14,359 bases of DNA, taken from positions 1 through 14,359 of the forward strand of contig NZ_CAMLJP010000140.1 in assembly GCF_946480385.1 (NCBI RefSeq), in the 5' to 3' direction. The translations under genes were made by a program, and so were the position numbers. The notes beneath the pieces were generated by a model, which did no database searches, had not been told where the DNA came from, and saw only the letters and a list, made by a program, of their open reading frames with translations. This document shows, piece after piece, positions 1-7,854 of the stretch. Source of the stretch: an uncultured Azospirillum sp. GTDB taxonomy: Bacteria > Pseudomonadota > Alphaproteobacteria > Azospirillales > Azospirillaceae. Position 1 is the stretch's first letter; the number at the start of each line of letters is the position of its first letter.

Positions 1-542
1 AGGCGGCGGGTTGGTTTGGGCGGGCTGGGGCTGTCGGAGAAGTCGGGCAGGCTGGGCGCGCGGGCGATGGTCTTGCGGATCATCTCCGCCGTGGCGTCTA
101 GATCGTCCAGAATCTCCGGCGCCACGCGGTCGGCATAACGGGGACTCAGCAGGCGGGTGCGGGTCTGGTCGATGCTGCGCAGTTCCGGCTCGAACAGTTC
201 GCGGGCGCCGATGGGCAGGACCTGATCCTCGCGCATGCCGGAGAAGTAATTGCGCATCGCCCGCACCAGCATGCGGGTCAGCAGCAGATCCATCCGCTCG
301 AACTCGGCGCGCAGGTCGCTGAGGCGCGACTCGTCGACGCCTTGCAGATGCTCCTCGGTCAGGGCGAAGAGGGCGCGGATTTCCTCCACCTTGCGGCGGA
401 AGTCGAGGAAGGAGGCGAAGCGGTCGTCGCCCATGTCGCGCTGGGCGCGCTCTGCAAGCTGCGAGGCCTCGGTCGCCTGACGTTCCAGTGCCGCCAGCAG
501 AGACTTCACCCGTTCCCGGCCGTTGTCGCGCCCCCACGCCAT
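1..542 (-). CDS. Uncharacterised alpha-helical protein, 3' end outside the window
   Basis: I do not recognise this protein. An open frame starts at ATG 542 and runs left without a stop to the window edge, giving 180 codons. The start MAWGRDNG is preceded by a GGGGAG ribosome-binding-like stretch about 12 bases upstream. The product is hydrophilic, with no signal peptide or membrane segment. Residues about 8-98 are rich in Glu, Arg, Leu and Ala and look like long helices or a coiled coil, including the runs RVKSLLAALERQ and DLRAEFERMDLLLTRML. A second helical part around 118-160 (ELRSIDQTRTRLL, DDLDATAEMIRKTI) leads into a Pro/Ser-rich tail at 163-178 that may be near the C-terminus. Codon choice matches its neighbours. 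It lies 119 bases downstream of xthA on the same strand, with an AT-rich gap between, so it may have its own promoter. That it is a real gene is fairly certain; its function is unknown. Confidence 0.72.
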   Translation of the reverse strand, partial: MAWGRDNGRERVKSLLAALERQATEASQLAERAQRDMGDDRFASFLDFRRKVEEIRALFALTEEHLQGVDESRLSDLRAEFERMDLLLTRMLVRAMRNYFSGMREDQVLPIGARELFEPELRSIDQTRTRLLSPRYADRVAPEILDDLDATAEMIRKTIARAPSLPDFSDSPSPPKPTRR

Positions 543-623
543 GCCCGTCCGTCGCTCCCCAGATGACCGTGCCCGCCCGGTTGCGATCCGGCGCGCGCAG
601 TCATCCTAGAAGCGAAAGTTTTA

Positions 624-639
624 ACAAAATGCTTTTTGT
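624..639. repeat. AT-rich inverted repeat between xthA and the left-edge gene
   Basis: ACAAAA and TTTTGT form perfect 6-base arms around a 4-base TGCT loop. They sit in an AT-rich patch (about 613-640) that stands out in this GC-rich DNA. The patch lies just after the xthA stop and upstream of the left-edge gene, both read on the minus strand. On that strand a weak CGCGG/CCGCG hairpin (642-660) precedes it. The site could be part of an xthA terminator, an operator, or the promoter region of the next gene. No hexamer pair with good spacing was found, so no promoter is called. Confidence 0.5.
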
Positions 640-661
640 CACGCGGATTCCACAGCCGCGG

Positions 662-1435
662 TCAGGCGTCGCGCAGCTCCAGGAGGACGGGGGTGTGGTC
701 GGACGCCTTTTCCAGGCCGCGCGGGCCGCGGTCGATGGTGCAGCCGGCCAGACGGTCGGCGGCCTGGGGCGACAGCAGGAAATGGTCGATGCGCAGTCCG
801 TTGTCGCGCGGCCAGCCGCCGGCCTGATAATCCCAGAAGGTATAGGCGCGGTCGTCGTCATGCAGGGCGCGGTACGCCTCGGTCAGGCCGAGATTCAGCA
901 GGGCGCGGAACTTGGCCTTCGATTCCGGGCGGAACAGCGCGTCGCCGGCGAAGGCCTGCGGTGAGTAGACGTCGCGCGCTTCGGGAATGATGTTGTAATC
1001 GCCGCCCAGCACCACCGGGATCTCCTGCGCCAGCAGGGCGCGGGCATGCTCGTAGAGCCGGTCCATCCAGCGCAGCTTGTAGGCGAACTTCTCGCCCGGC
1101 ACCGGGTTGCCGTTGGGCAGGTAGAGCGAGGCGATGCGCACGCCCGACACGGTGGCCTCGACATAGCGGGCCTGTTCGTCCTCCGGCTCGCCCGGCAGGC
1201 GGGTCAGCACATCCTCCGCCGGGGCCTTCGACAGCATGGCGACGCCGTTGTAGGCCTTCTGACCGACGGCGTTGACGTGATAGCCGAGGTCCTCGAAGGC
1301 CGAGGCCGGGAAGGCGGCGGTCTCGCATTTGATTTCCTGGAAGAGCACGACATCCGGGGACGCCGTGCGCAGCCAGTCGATGATCAGCGGAAGGCGGGCC
1401 TTCGCCGAGTTGACGTTCCAGGTGGCGATCTTCAC
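662..1435 (-). CDS. xthA: Exodeoxyribonuclease III (AP endonuclease)
   Basis: This cytoplasmic DNA repair enzyme cleaves the backbone at abasic sites and removes nucleotides 3' to 5' from duplex DNA in base excision repair. The 257-residue product covers the whole endonuclease/exonuclease/phosphatase fold and has the usual family length. Family active-site residues are visible: Asn7 in TWNVN, Glu34 in FQEIK, Asp146 and Asn148 in GGDYN, Asp217 in RIDH and the Asp246-His247 pair in SDH. The start codon is GTG, giving the canonical N-terminus MKIATWNVN, with a purine-rich stretch (AAGAGAAGG) upstream. It begins 49 bases after the erpA stop on the same strand, so the two are probably co-transcribed from the erpA promoter. 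The family call is very secure; an ExoA-type name would mean the same enzyme. Confidence 0.95.
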   Translation of the reverse strand: MKIATWNVNSAKARLPLIIDWLRTASPDVVLFQEIKCETAAFPASAFEDLGYHVNAVGQKAYNGVAMLSKAPAEDVLTRLPGEPEDEQARYVEATVSGVRIASLYLPNGNPVPGEKFAYKLRWMDRLYEHARALLAQEIPVVLGGDYNIIPEARDVYSPQAFAGDALFRPESKAKFRALLNLGLTEAYRALHDDDRAYTFWDYQAGGWPRDNGLRIDHFLLSPQAADRLAGCTIDRGPRGLEKASDHTPVLLELRDA

Positions 1436-1484
1436 GAAAAAGGCCTGCCTTCTCTTCTTGTTCTTCTGGTTTCAGACCGTGGCC

Positions 1485-1841
1485 TTATACCGCGAACGAG
1501 TTGCCGCAGCCGCAGGACGCGGTGGCGTTGGGGTTCTTGATCTGGAAGGCGGCGCCCATCAGGTCCTCGACATAATCCAGCGTCGCGCCGGCCAGCAGGT
1601 CGAGCGAGGCGTCGTCGGTGACCACCTTGGTCCCGTCCTTCTCGAAGACATGGTCCTCTTCGGTCGCGGTCTCGTCGAAGGTGAAGCCGTACTGGAAGCC
1701 GGAGCAGCCGCCGCCGGAGACGGTCAGGCGCAGCATCAGGTTGGGATTGCCCTCCTGCTCGATCAGGAAGGCGACGCGCTTGGCGGCACTTTCGCTGACG
1801 CCGAGGACGCGGGTTTCGGTGGGTAGTGCGGTGTCGGGCAT
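1485..1841 (-). CDS. erpA: A-type iron-sulfur cluster carrier / insertion protein ErpA
   Basis: This cytoplasmic carrier takes iron-sulfur clusters from a scaffold and delivers them to apo-proteins. The 118-residue protein is a complete HesB/IscA-type domain. The three cluster-binding cysteines are present as Cys46 in GGGCSG and Cys110/Cys112 in the C-terminal SCGCGNSF motif. The start at ATG 1841 (MPDTALPT) is chosen because the family domain begins a few residues later and an AGAGGGG ribosome-binding site lies just upstream. The same reading frame stays open far beyond this ATG across dgt, but that part is a shadow of dgt on the opposite strand. A sigma-70-like promoter lies 38-66 bases upstream. 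The split between ErpA and IscA/SufA rests on resemblance and on gene context without other isc or suf genes, so the exact member is less sure than the family. Confidence 0.92.
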   Translation of the reverse strand: MPDTALPTETRVLGVSESAAKRVAFLIEQEGNPNLMLRLTVSGGGCSGFQYGFTFDETATEEDHVFEKDGTKVVTDDASLDLLAGATLDYVEDLMGAAFQIKNPNATASCGCGNSFAV

Positions 1842-1878
1842 GGGATGGCCCCTCTGGTGCGGTGCGGGAGTTGCGACA

Positions 1879-1907
1879 AATGTAAGGGGGATCGGGAGCT
1901 TCGTCAA
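1879..1907 (-). promoter_or_regulatory. Sigma-70-type promoter of erpA-xthA
   Basis: On the minus strand TTGACG (1907-1902) is followed, after exactly 17 bases, by TACATT (1884-1879). These match the -35 consensus at 5 of 6 positions and the -10 consensus at 4 of 6. Transcription would start near 1872, giving a leader of about 30 bases that contains the AGAGGGG ribosome-binding site of erpA. I saw no obvious iron-responsive operator palindrome. Confidence 0.65.
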
Positions 1908-2033
1908 AGTATGGGCACCCTTGCGCCAAACCGTTGCGCTTCTGGCACGCTTGTCCGCCGCCAGCGCCGGGGGGCGGGGCATAGCACGCCTTCGCCGTTG
2001 CGCCTGCGTTTTCCCGCCGGTAGTGTCCGCCCC

Positions 2034-3233
2034 ATGACGGCGGACTGTTCCCACGATCGGCTGGCTCCCTTTGCCTGCAACCCGGCGGACACGCGCGGGC
2101 GGCTGACGGCGGAGCCCGAAAGCCCGACGCGCTCGTGCTTTCAGCGCGACCGCGACCGCATCGTGCATTCCGGGGCCTTCCGCCGGCTGAAACACAAGAC
2201 GCAGGTCTTCGTCTATCACGAGGGCGACTATTACCGCACCCGGCTGACCCACAGCCTGGAGGTGGCGCAGATCGCGCGCTCCATCAGCCGCACGCTTGGC
2301 CTGAACGAGGATCTGGCGGAGGCGGTGGCGCTGGCCCACGACCTCGGCCACACCCCCTTCGGTCATGCCGGCGAGGACGCGCTGAACGCCTGCATGGAGC
2401 CGTTCGGCGGCTTCGCCCACAACGACCAGACCTTGCGCATCCTGACGCGGCTGGAACGGCGCTATGCCGAGTTCGACGGGCTGAACCTGACCTGGGAAGC
2501 GGTGGAGGGCGTGGTCAAGCACAACGGCCCGCTGCTGCCGCTGTTGCCCGGACATCGGCTGCCGACGACGATCGCCGCCTTCCAGGACGAATGGGATCTG
2601 GAGCTGCACACCAATCCGGGGGCAGAGGCGCAGGTGGCGGCGCTGGCCGACGACATCGCCTACAACAACCACGACATCGACGACGGCCTGCGCGCCGGGC
2701 TGTTCACGGTCGAGGAGGTGGCGGAGCTGCCGCTGGTCGGCCCGATCATCCGCGAGGTCGGCGACCGTTATCCGGGGCTGGAACGCCCGCGCCTGATCCA
2801 CGAGACGGTGCGGCGGATGATCAACGCCATGGTCGTCGATCTGGTGACCGAGACGCGGCGGCGGCTGGCGGAGCACAAGCCGGGCAGCGCGGCGGACCTG
2901 CGCGCCCTGCCGCTGGCGATGGTCAGCTTCTCCGACGGGATGCTGGAGGCGCAGCGGCCATTGCGCGCCTTCCTGCGCCAGCGCATGTACCGGCATTATC
3001 GCGTGAACCGCGAGATGAGCAAGTGCAAGCGCGTGGTGCGCGCCCTGTTCGAGCTGTTCTTGGACGAGCCCAACACGCTGCCGACCGAATGGCAGCGCGA
3101 CATCTCCAAGGCGGGCGGCGACGCCGACCTTGCGGTGCGCGCCCGCCATGTGGCCGACTATATCGCCGGCATGACCGACCGCTACGCGCTGGCCGAGCAT
3201 GACCGGCTGTTCGATCTGCATGTGAAGACCTGA
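2034..3233 (+). CDS. dgt: dGTPase-like deoxynucleoside triphosphate triphosphohydrolase (HD domain)
   Basis: Members hydrolyse dGTP or other dNTPs to the deoxynucleoside plus triphosphate, which shapes the dNTP pool. The 399-residue product has the HD-domain metal site: His73 in RLTHS, His102-Asp103 in [12 protein letters not shown], and Asp206/Asp207 in the [13 protein letters not shown] segment. The N-terminal block [20 protein letters not shown] is typical of the family. ATG 2034 is chosen although no clear ribosome-binding site precedes it. The only upstream in-frame ATGs would add an Arg-rich tail of up to 63 residues that overlaps the erpA promoter and does not resemble the family. It is divergent from erpA and 59 bases ahead of argS. 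The last five codons, including the stop, are tandemly duplicated immediately downstream. Length fits the shorter dGTPase-like subfamily, so the preferred dNTP is unknown. Confidence 0.93.
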   Translation: MTADCSHDRLAPFACNPADTRGRLTAEPESPTRSCFQRDRDRIVHSGAFRRLKHKTQVFVYHEGDYYRTRLTHSLEVAQIARSISRTLGLNEDLAEAVALAHDLGHTPFGHAGEDALNACMEPFGGFAHNDQTLRILTRLERRYAEFDGLNLTWEAVEGVVKHNGPLLPLLPGHRLPTTIAAFQDEWDLELHTNPGAEAQVAALADDIAYNNHDIDDGLRAGLFTVEEVAELPLVGPIIREVGDRYPGLERPRLIHETVRRMINAMVVDLVTETRRRLAEHKPGSAADLRALPLAMVSFSDGMLEAQRPLRAFLRQRMYRHYRVNREMSKCKRVVRALFELFLDEPNTLPTEWQRDISKAGGDADLAVRARHVADYIAGMTDRYALAEHDRLFDLHVKT

Positions 3234-3248
3234 CACGTGAAGACCTGA
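3219..3248 (+). repeat. 15-base tandem duplication of the dgt 3' end
   Basis: Two adjacent 15-base units read CA(T/C)GTGAAGACCTGA and differ at one base. The first unit encodes the last residues of dgt, His-Val-Lys-Thr-stop. The second repeats the same five codons just after the stop, in frame. Looser echoes (GTGACCTCCTGA at 3264-3275 and a GACCTGAG around 3281) follow in the gap before argS. Confidence 0.9.
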
Positions 3249-3292
3249 GCCGGATAGGCTCCTGTGACCTCCTGAAAAGACGACCTGAGACG

Positions 3293-5053
3293 ATGAATAT
3301 TTTCAAGGCCTTCGAGACCGATATTCGCAAGCTGCTGGAAGAGCTGGCCGCGGAGGGCGCCATCCCCGCCGGGCTGGACGGCAGCCGTCTGACGGTCGAG
3401 CCGCCGCGCGAGGCCTCGCATGGCGACCTGTCCACCAACGCCGCCATGATCCTGGCGAAGCCGGCGAAGATGGCGCCGCGCGCCCTGGCGGAACTGCTGG
3501 TCGCCAAGCTGAAGAGCCGCGCCGACGTGGCGTCGGTCGAGATCGCCGGTCCGGGCTTCGTCAACCTGCGCCTGACGCCGGACGTCTGGCGCGACCGCAT
3601 TCGCGACGTGCTGAACGCCGGCACCGCCTATGGCGACAGCGACCTGGGGGGCAAGACGCCGGTCAATGTCGAGTATGTGTCGGCCAACCCGACCGGCCCG
3701 CTGCACGCCGCCCATGGCCGCGGCGCCGTGTTCGGCGACGCGCTGGCGTCGCTGCTGGAAAAGGCCGGCTACGCCGTCTCGCGCGAGTATTACATCAACG
3801 ATGCCGGCGCCCAGGTCGACGTGCTGGGACGCTCCACCTTCATCCGCTACCGCGAGGCGCTGGGCGAGGAGGTGGGCGAGATCCCGGCCGGCCTCTATCC
3901 CGGCGAATATCTGAAGGAGGTCGGTCAGGCCCTGGCCGAGCGCGACGGCAACCGCTGGGTCGGCACCGACGAATCCGAATGGCTGCCGGCCTGCCGCGAC
4001 TTCGCGATCTCCATGATCATGGGCTGGATCAAGGAGGATCTCGGCGTGCTGGGCGTCACCATGGACGTCTACAGCAGCGAGCGCGCGCTGGTCACCGCCG
4101 GCGCGGTCGACAAGGCGCTGACGGCGCTGGAGGAACGCGGCCTGATCTACACCGGCGTGCTGGAGCCGCCGAAGGGCAAGAAGCCCGACGATTGGGAGCC
4201 GCGCCCGCAGACCCTGTTCAAGTCCACCGATTTTGGCGACGACGTCGACCGGCCGCTCAAGAAGTCGGACGGGTCCTTCACCTACTTCTCGAACGACATC
4301 GCCTATCACTTCGACAAGTACAAGCGCGGCTTCGGCAGCCTGATCGACGTGTGGGGCGCCGACCATGGCGGCTACGTCAAGCGCATGCAGTCGGCGACCA
4401 CCGCGGTGACCGAGGGCAAGGCGTCGCTGGACGTGAAGCTGTGCCAGCTGGTCCATCTGATGCAGAACGGCCAGCCGGTGAAGATGTCCAAGCGCGCCGG
4501 CACCTTCGTGACGCTGCGCGACGTCATCGATCAGGTCGGCAAGGACGTGGTCCGCTTCATCATGCTGACCCGCCGCAACGACCAGACGCTGGATTTCGAC
4601 TTCGCCAAGGTGACGGAGCAGTCGAAGGACAACCCGGTCTTCTACGTGCAGTACGCCCACGCCCGCTGCCGCTCGGTGCTGCGCCACGCGGCGACGGCGC
4701 TGCCGCAGCTGGACCAGTCGTCGGCGGCGCTGGCGGCCTCGGCGAACCTCGCCCGGCTGGATGCCGAGGAGGAGATGGCGCTGGCCAAGCGCATGGCCAC
4801 CTGGCCGCGCGTGGTCGAGGCGGCGGCGGAAGCGCATGAACCGCACCGCATCGCCTTCTTCCTCTACGATCTCGCCAGCGACTTTCACGCGCTGTGGAAC
4901 CGGGGCCGCGATGATGCCTCGCTGCGCTTCCTGATCGAGGGCGATGCGGAACTGACGACGGCCCGTCTGGCGCTGATCGCCGCGGTGGCGACGGTCATCG
5001 CGTCGGGTCTGAAGGTGATGGGTGTCGAACCGGTGGAGGAACTGCGTTCATGA
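3293..5053 (+). CDS. argS: Arginyl-tRNA synthetase
   Basis: This cytoplasmic class I enzyme attaches arginine to tRNA-Arg. The 586-residue protein has the family architecture. The N-terminal Add1 domain (about 1-90) contains the [10 protein letters not shown] motif. The Rossmann catalytic domain has the HIGH-type signature HAAHG at 138-142 in [14 protein letters not shown] and the KMSK-type loop KMSKRAG at 397-403. The C-terminal DALR helical anticodon-binding domain runs from about 450 to 586. Length is normal. The start ATG 3293 gives the expected [11 protein letters not shown]; the ribosome-binding site is weak. Its stop overlaps the start of the SPOR gene in ATGA, which suggests translational coupling. 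The third position of the HIGH signature is Ala instead of the usual Gly, which is probably a lineage variant. Confidence 0.96.
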   Translation: MNIFKAFETDIRKLLEELAAEGAIPAGLDGSRLTVEPPREASHGDLSTNAAMILAKPAKMAPRALAELLVAKLKSRADVASVEIAGPGFVNLRLTPDVWRDRIRDVLNAGTAYGDSDLGGKTPVNVEYVSANPTGPLHAAHGRGAVFGDALASLLEKAGYAVSREYYINDAGAQVDVLGRSTFIRYREALGEEVGEIPAGLYPGEYLKEVGQALAERDGNRWVGTDESEWLPACRDFAISMIMGWIKEDLGVLGVTMDVYSSERALVTAGAVDKALTALEERGLIYTGVLEPPKGKKPDDWEPRPQTLFKSTDFGDDVDRPLKKSDGSFTYFSNDIAYHFDKYKRGFGSLIDVWGADHGGYVKRMQSATTAVTEGKASLDVKLCQLVHLMQNGQPVKMSKRAGTFVTLRDVIDQVGKDVVRFIMLTRRNDQTLDFDFAKVTEQSKDNPVFYVQYAHARCRSVLRHAATALPQLDQSSAALAASANLARLDAEEEMALAKRMATWPRVVEAAAEAHEPHRIAFFLYDLASDFHALWNRGRDDASLRFLIEGDAELTTARLALIAAVATVIASGLKVMGVEPVEELRS

Positions 5054-6087
5054 GGTACGACGGCGACGTCAACTACGCGGCCAACCCCTATGGGATGCCG
5101 CCCCGACAGGCCGCGAACAAGCGCGGGCTGCTGGCGCTCGGCTTCGCCGTGGTCGGCGTCGTTGCTTTCGCCGGTACGGCGGTGGTGGCTTTGCGCGGCC
5201 CGTCCCGGCTGTCCGGCGACGGCCCGCCGCTGCTGACCGCCGATGCCACCCCGGCAAAGTCGCGTCCCGACCAGCCCGGCGGGATGGAAGTGCCGCACCA
5301 GGACATCCTGGCCTATGAACGGCTGCGCGACCATGACGGTGGACGCGGCAATCAGGTGGAACGGCTGCTGCCGCCGCCGGAGGTGCCGCTGCCGCGCCCG
5401 GTGGTGACGCCGCAGATGCCGGCCGTGGTGCCGCTGCCGTCGGTCCCGTCGGTGGCCCAGCTGCCGCCGGGCGCCACCGCCACCGTGCCGCGCGACAGCG
5501 TCGCCGCGGCTGTCGCGGCGGCGGCCCCGTTGGCCGCTCCGGAGCCGGCGCCCGGCCTGTCCGCCACGGACCCGGCCGCCGCGGCGCCGGTCCAGACGCA
5601 AACCACGCAGGCCCCGTCCAGCGTGGCCGCCAAGCCGCAGCCGCCCGCCGCTCCGCCCAAGCCGGTTGTCCAGCAGCAGGCCTCCACGGCGAAGCCTCCG
5701 GCTCCGCCCCCGGTCCAGCAGACTGCGGCTCCGTCGATGGGACAGCTGATCGCGAAGCTGGAGGCCGCCTCCCTGCCGGCCGCCCCGTCCAAGGCGGCCC
5801 CTCAGCCTGCCAAAGCGGCGCCGGCTGTCGTCGGTGGCAGCGGTGGCTGGCGCGTTCAGCTCGCGTCCGTTCGCAGCGAAGGCGAAGCCTCGGCCGAATG
5901 GCGCCGTCTGGCCGGCCGTCATCCAGAGGCGCTTGGCGGCCTGTCGATGCAGGTGGCGAAGGTCGATCTGGGGCCGAAGGGTATCTTCTACCGGGTGCAG
6001 GGCGCCGGCGCCGACGAGTCGCGGGCCAAGTCGGTCTGCGCCCAGCTGCGCGCACAGAATGTGGGGTGTGTGGTTGTCCGTCCCTGA
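5050..6087 (+). CDS. Membrane-anchored SPOR-domain protein
   Basis: SPOR domains bind glycan strands stripped of stem peptides and bring proteins to the division septum. This 345-residue protein has a short cytoplasmic N-terminus, one transmembrane segment at about 26-48 ([14 protein letters not shown] onward) in a signal-anchor layout, a long periplasmic linker rich in Pro, Ala and Gln (about 105-260), and a C-terminal SPOR domain at about 265-345 ([16 protein letters not shown], then FYRVQGAG). The layout resembles FtsN or DedD, but I see no sequence reason to assign either name. It starts on the argS stop (ATGA overlap), and nagZ begins inside or just after its end. Neighbouring nagZ suggests a link to peptidoglycan turnover. 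Domain assignment is secure; the septal role is inferred from the family. Confidence 0.88.
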   Translation: MRYDGDVNYAANPYGMPPRQAANKRGLLALGFAVVGVVAFAGTAVVALRGPSRLSGDGPPLLTADATPAKSRPDQPGGMEVPHQDILAYERLRDHDGGRGNQVERLLPPPEVPLPRPVVTPQMPAVVPLPSVPSVAQLPPGATATVPRDSVAAAVAAAAPLAAPEPAPGLSATDPAAAAPVQTQTTQAPSSVAAKPQPPAAPPKPVVQQQASTAKPPAPPPVQQTAAPSMGQLIAKLEAASLPAAPSKAAPQPAKAAPAVVGGSGGWRVQLASVRSEGEASAEWRRLAGRHPEALGGLSMQVAKVDLGPKGIFYRVQGAGADESRAKSVCAQLRAQNVGCVVVRP

Positions 6088-7150
6088 TTCTGTGGGTTCT
6101 GAGGCTGTGGACTCGACCGTCCCGCTTGCCCGTCCGCGCGCGGTCGTCTTCGGCTGTGCCGGGCTGGAGGTGACGTCCGACGAGGCCGCCTTCTTCCGCG
6201 ACGCCGACCCGCTCGGCTTCATCTTGTTCCGCCGCAACTGCGACAGCCGCGACCAGATGCGCCGGCTGGTGGACGACCTGCGCGCCAGCATCGGCCGGCC
6301 GGACGCCCCCGTCCTGATCGATCAGGAAGGCGGCCGGGTCGCGCGCATGCGCCCGCCGCATTGGCCGGCCCACCCGCCGATGGGCGTGTTCGGCACGCTG
6401 GCCGGACGCGATGCCGCCGCCGGGCGCGAGGCTGCCTGGATCAACGGCCGGCTGCTCGCCCACATGCTGACGGAAGTCGGCATCACGGTGGATTGCGCCC
6501 CCGTCTGCGACGTGCCGGTGGAGGGGGCGCATGACATCATCGGCGACCGCGCTTTCTCGCGCGACCCCGCCCTGGTGATCGATCTCGCCCGTGCCACCGC
6601 CGACGGTCTGCTGGCCGGCGGCGTGCTGCCGGTGGTCAAGCACATCCCCGGCCATGGCCGCGCCTTCGCCGACAGCCATGCCGAGCTGCCGGTGGTGGAG
6701 GCCGACCGCGCCACGCTGGAGGCCACCGACTTCGCCCCCTTCCGCGCGCTGGCCGACCTGCCGCTGGCGATGGTGGCCCATGTGGTGCTGAAGGCCGTCG
6801 ACCCGACTGCTCCGGCCAGCACCTCCGCCATCGTGGTGCGCGAGGTGGTGCGGGGGCCGTCCATCGGCTTCGGCGGCCTGCTTTTCAGCGACGATCTGTC
6901 GATGAACGCGCTGCAGGGCGACCCAAGGTCGCGGGCGGAAGCGGTGCTGGCGGCCGGCATGGATGTCGTGCTCCACTGCAACGGCGATCTCGCCGAGATG
7001 CGGTCTCTGATCGATGCCGTTCCGGTGCTGAGCGGCGCGGCGGCCGAGCGCTGGGAGCGGGCGGAGGCAATGCGCCACGCGCCGGAACCGGCCGACATCG
7101 CGGCATTGACGACACGGCTGGCCGAGCTTCTCGGCACGGCCCGAGCCTGA
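6059..7150 (+). CDS. nagZ: Beta-N-acetylhexosaminidase, glycoside hydrolase family 3
   Basis: NagZ is a cytoplasmic enzyme that removes N-acetylglucosamine from anhydro-muropeptides during peptidoglycan recycling. The family motifs are clear: VLIDQEGGRVARM at 85-97, the KHIPGHGRAFADSH block at 194-207 carrying the Asp205/His207 general acid-base dyad, and FSDDLSM at 276-282 with the nucleophilic Asp. The start is uncertain. ATG 6059 overlaps the SPOR gene by 29 bases and gives 363 residues. GTG 6092 (352 residues) or GTG 6107 (347 residues) would fit the usual NagZ length at least as well, and a CTGAGG just before GTG 6107 could act as a ribosome-binding site. The conserved part begins near RPRAVVFGCAG in every case. 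It is 16 bases upstream of the M50 protease gene. Function is secure; the start is not. Confidence 0.93.
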   Translation: MWGVWLSVPDSVGSEAVDSTVPLARPRAVVFGCAGLEVTSDEAAFFRDADPLGFILFRRNCDSRDQMRRLVDDLRASIGRPDAPVLIDQEGGRVARMRPPHWPAHPPMGVFGTLAGRDAAAGREAAWINGRLLAHMLTEVGITVDCAPVCDVPVEGAHDIIGDRAFSRDPALVIDLARATADGLLAGGVLPVVKHIPGHGRAFADSHAELPVVEADRATLEATDFAPFRALADLPLAMVAHVVLKAVDPTAPASTSAIVVREVVRGPSIGFGGLLFSDDLSMNALQGDPRSRAEAVLAAGMDVVLHCNGDLAEMRSLIDAVPVLSGAAAERWERAEAMRHAPEPADIAALTTRLAELLGTARA

Positions 7151-7166
7151 CGGACGGGAGCGGACG

Positions 7167-7844
7167 ATGGAGGAATGGATCTTCCAGGTGACGGCCGTGG
7201 CCCTGCCGGCCATCCTCGCCATCACCTTTCACGAGGCGGCGCACGGCTTCGTCGCCTGGAGGCTGGGCGACGACACCGCCTATCGGCTGGGGCGCGTCAC
7301 CTTCAACCCGATCCGCCACATCGACCCGTTCGGGACGATCCTGCTGCCGGCGCTGATGTATTTCACCACCGGCTTCGTCTTCGGCTGGGCCAAGCCGGTG
7401 CCGGTCAATTTCGCCCGGCTGGACCATCCGCGCCGCGACATGGTGTGGGTGGCGCTGGCCGGTCCGGGGACCAACTTCCTGCTGGCGGTGGCGTCGGCGG
7501 TGCTCTGGCGGCTGGTCAATCCGGAAAACAGCTATATCGAACTGTGGATCCGCTCCGCCGCCGAGGTGTCGGTGCTGGTCAACGTCATTCTGATGGTGTT
7601 CAACCTGATCCCGCTGCCGCCGCTGGACGGCGGGCGTGTCGCCGTCGGCATCCTGCCCGACTTCCTGGCGGTGCCGCTGGCGAAGCTGGAGCGCTTCGGG
7701 CTGCTGATCCTGATGGCGGCCTTCTTCCTGCTGCCGATGCTGGGGCGCCAGATCGGCATGGACCTCAGCGTCATGCATTGGGTGCTGGGTCCGCCCGTGG
7801 ATGCGGTGATCGATTTCATCCGCGTCCTCACCGGCAACGACTGA
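7167..7844 (+). CDS. Short M50-family (site-2-protease-like) membrane metalloprotease
   Basis: Site-2 proteases cut substrates within the membrane. This 225-residue multi-pass protein has the zinc motif HEAAH at 22-26 inside the first hydrophobic segment. It also has AGPGTN at 98-103 and NLIPLPPLDGGR at 146-157, where Asp154 is the expected third zinc ligand. Hydrophobic segments lie at about 8-28, 55-75, 93-115, 132-152 and 175-195. It lacks the PDZ domain of RseP and so belongs to the short, PDZ-free group, whose substrates are largely unknown. A GGGAG ribosome-binding site precedes ATG 7167. The gene sits between nagZ (16-base gap) and scpA (10-base gap), an arrangement I recall from other alphaproteobacteria. 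The family is secure; the substrate cannot be told from the sequence. Confidence 0.9.
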   Translation: MEEWIFQVTAVALPAILAITFHEAAHGFVAWRLGDDTAYRLGRVTFNPIRHIDPFGTILLPALMYFTTGFVFGWAKPVPVNFARLDHPRRDMVWVALAGPGTNFLLAVASAVLWRLVNPENSYIELWIRSAAEVSVLVNVILMVFNLIPLPPLDGGRVAVGILPDFLAVPLAKLERFGLLILMAAFFLLPMLGRQIGMDLSVMHWVLGPPVDAVIDFIRVLTGND

Positions 7845-7854
7845 AAGCGATCAT

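Noticed and set aside
488..964. A plus-strand open frame opposite xthA
   Set aside because: It runs antisense to the conserved exonuclease III sequence and has no independent coding signal.
1845..2033. An earlier start for dgt adding 63 residues
   Set aside because: The added part overlaps the erpA promoter, is Arg- and Cys-rich, and does not resemble the dGTPase family.
1842..3236. Extension of the erpA frame upstream across dgt
   Set aside because: The erpA domain begins at ATG 1841 with its own ribosome-binding site and promoter. The extension is antisense to dgt and does not resemble a protein domain.
3182..4888. A 568-codon minus-strand open frame across argS
   Set aside because: It is the antisense shadow of argS, with low-complexity composition and no recognisable domain.
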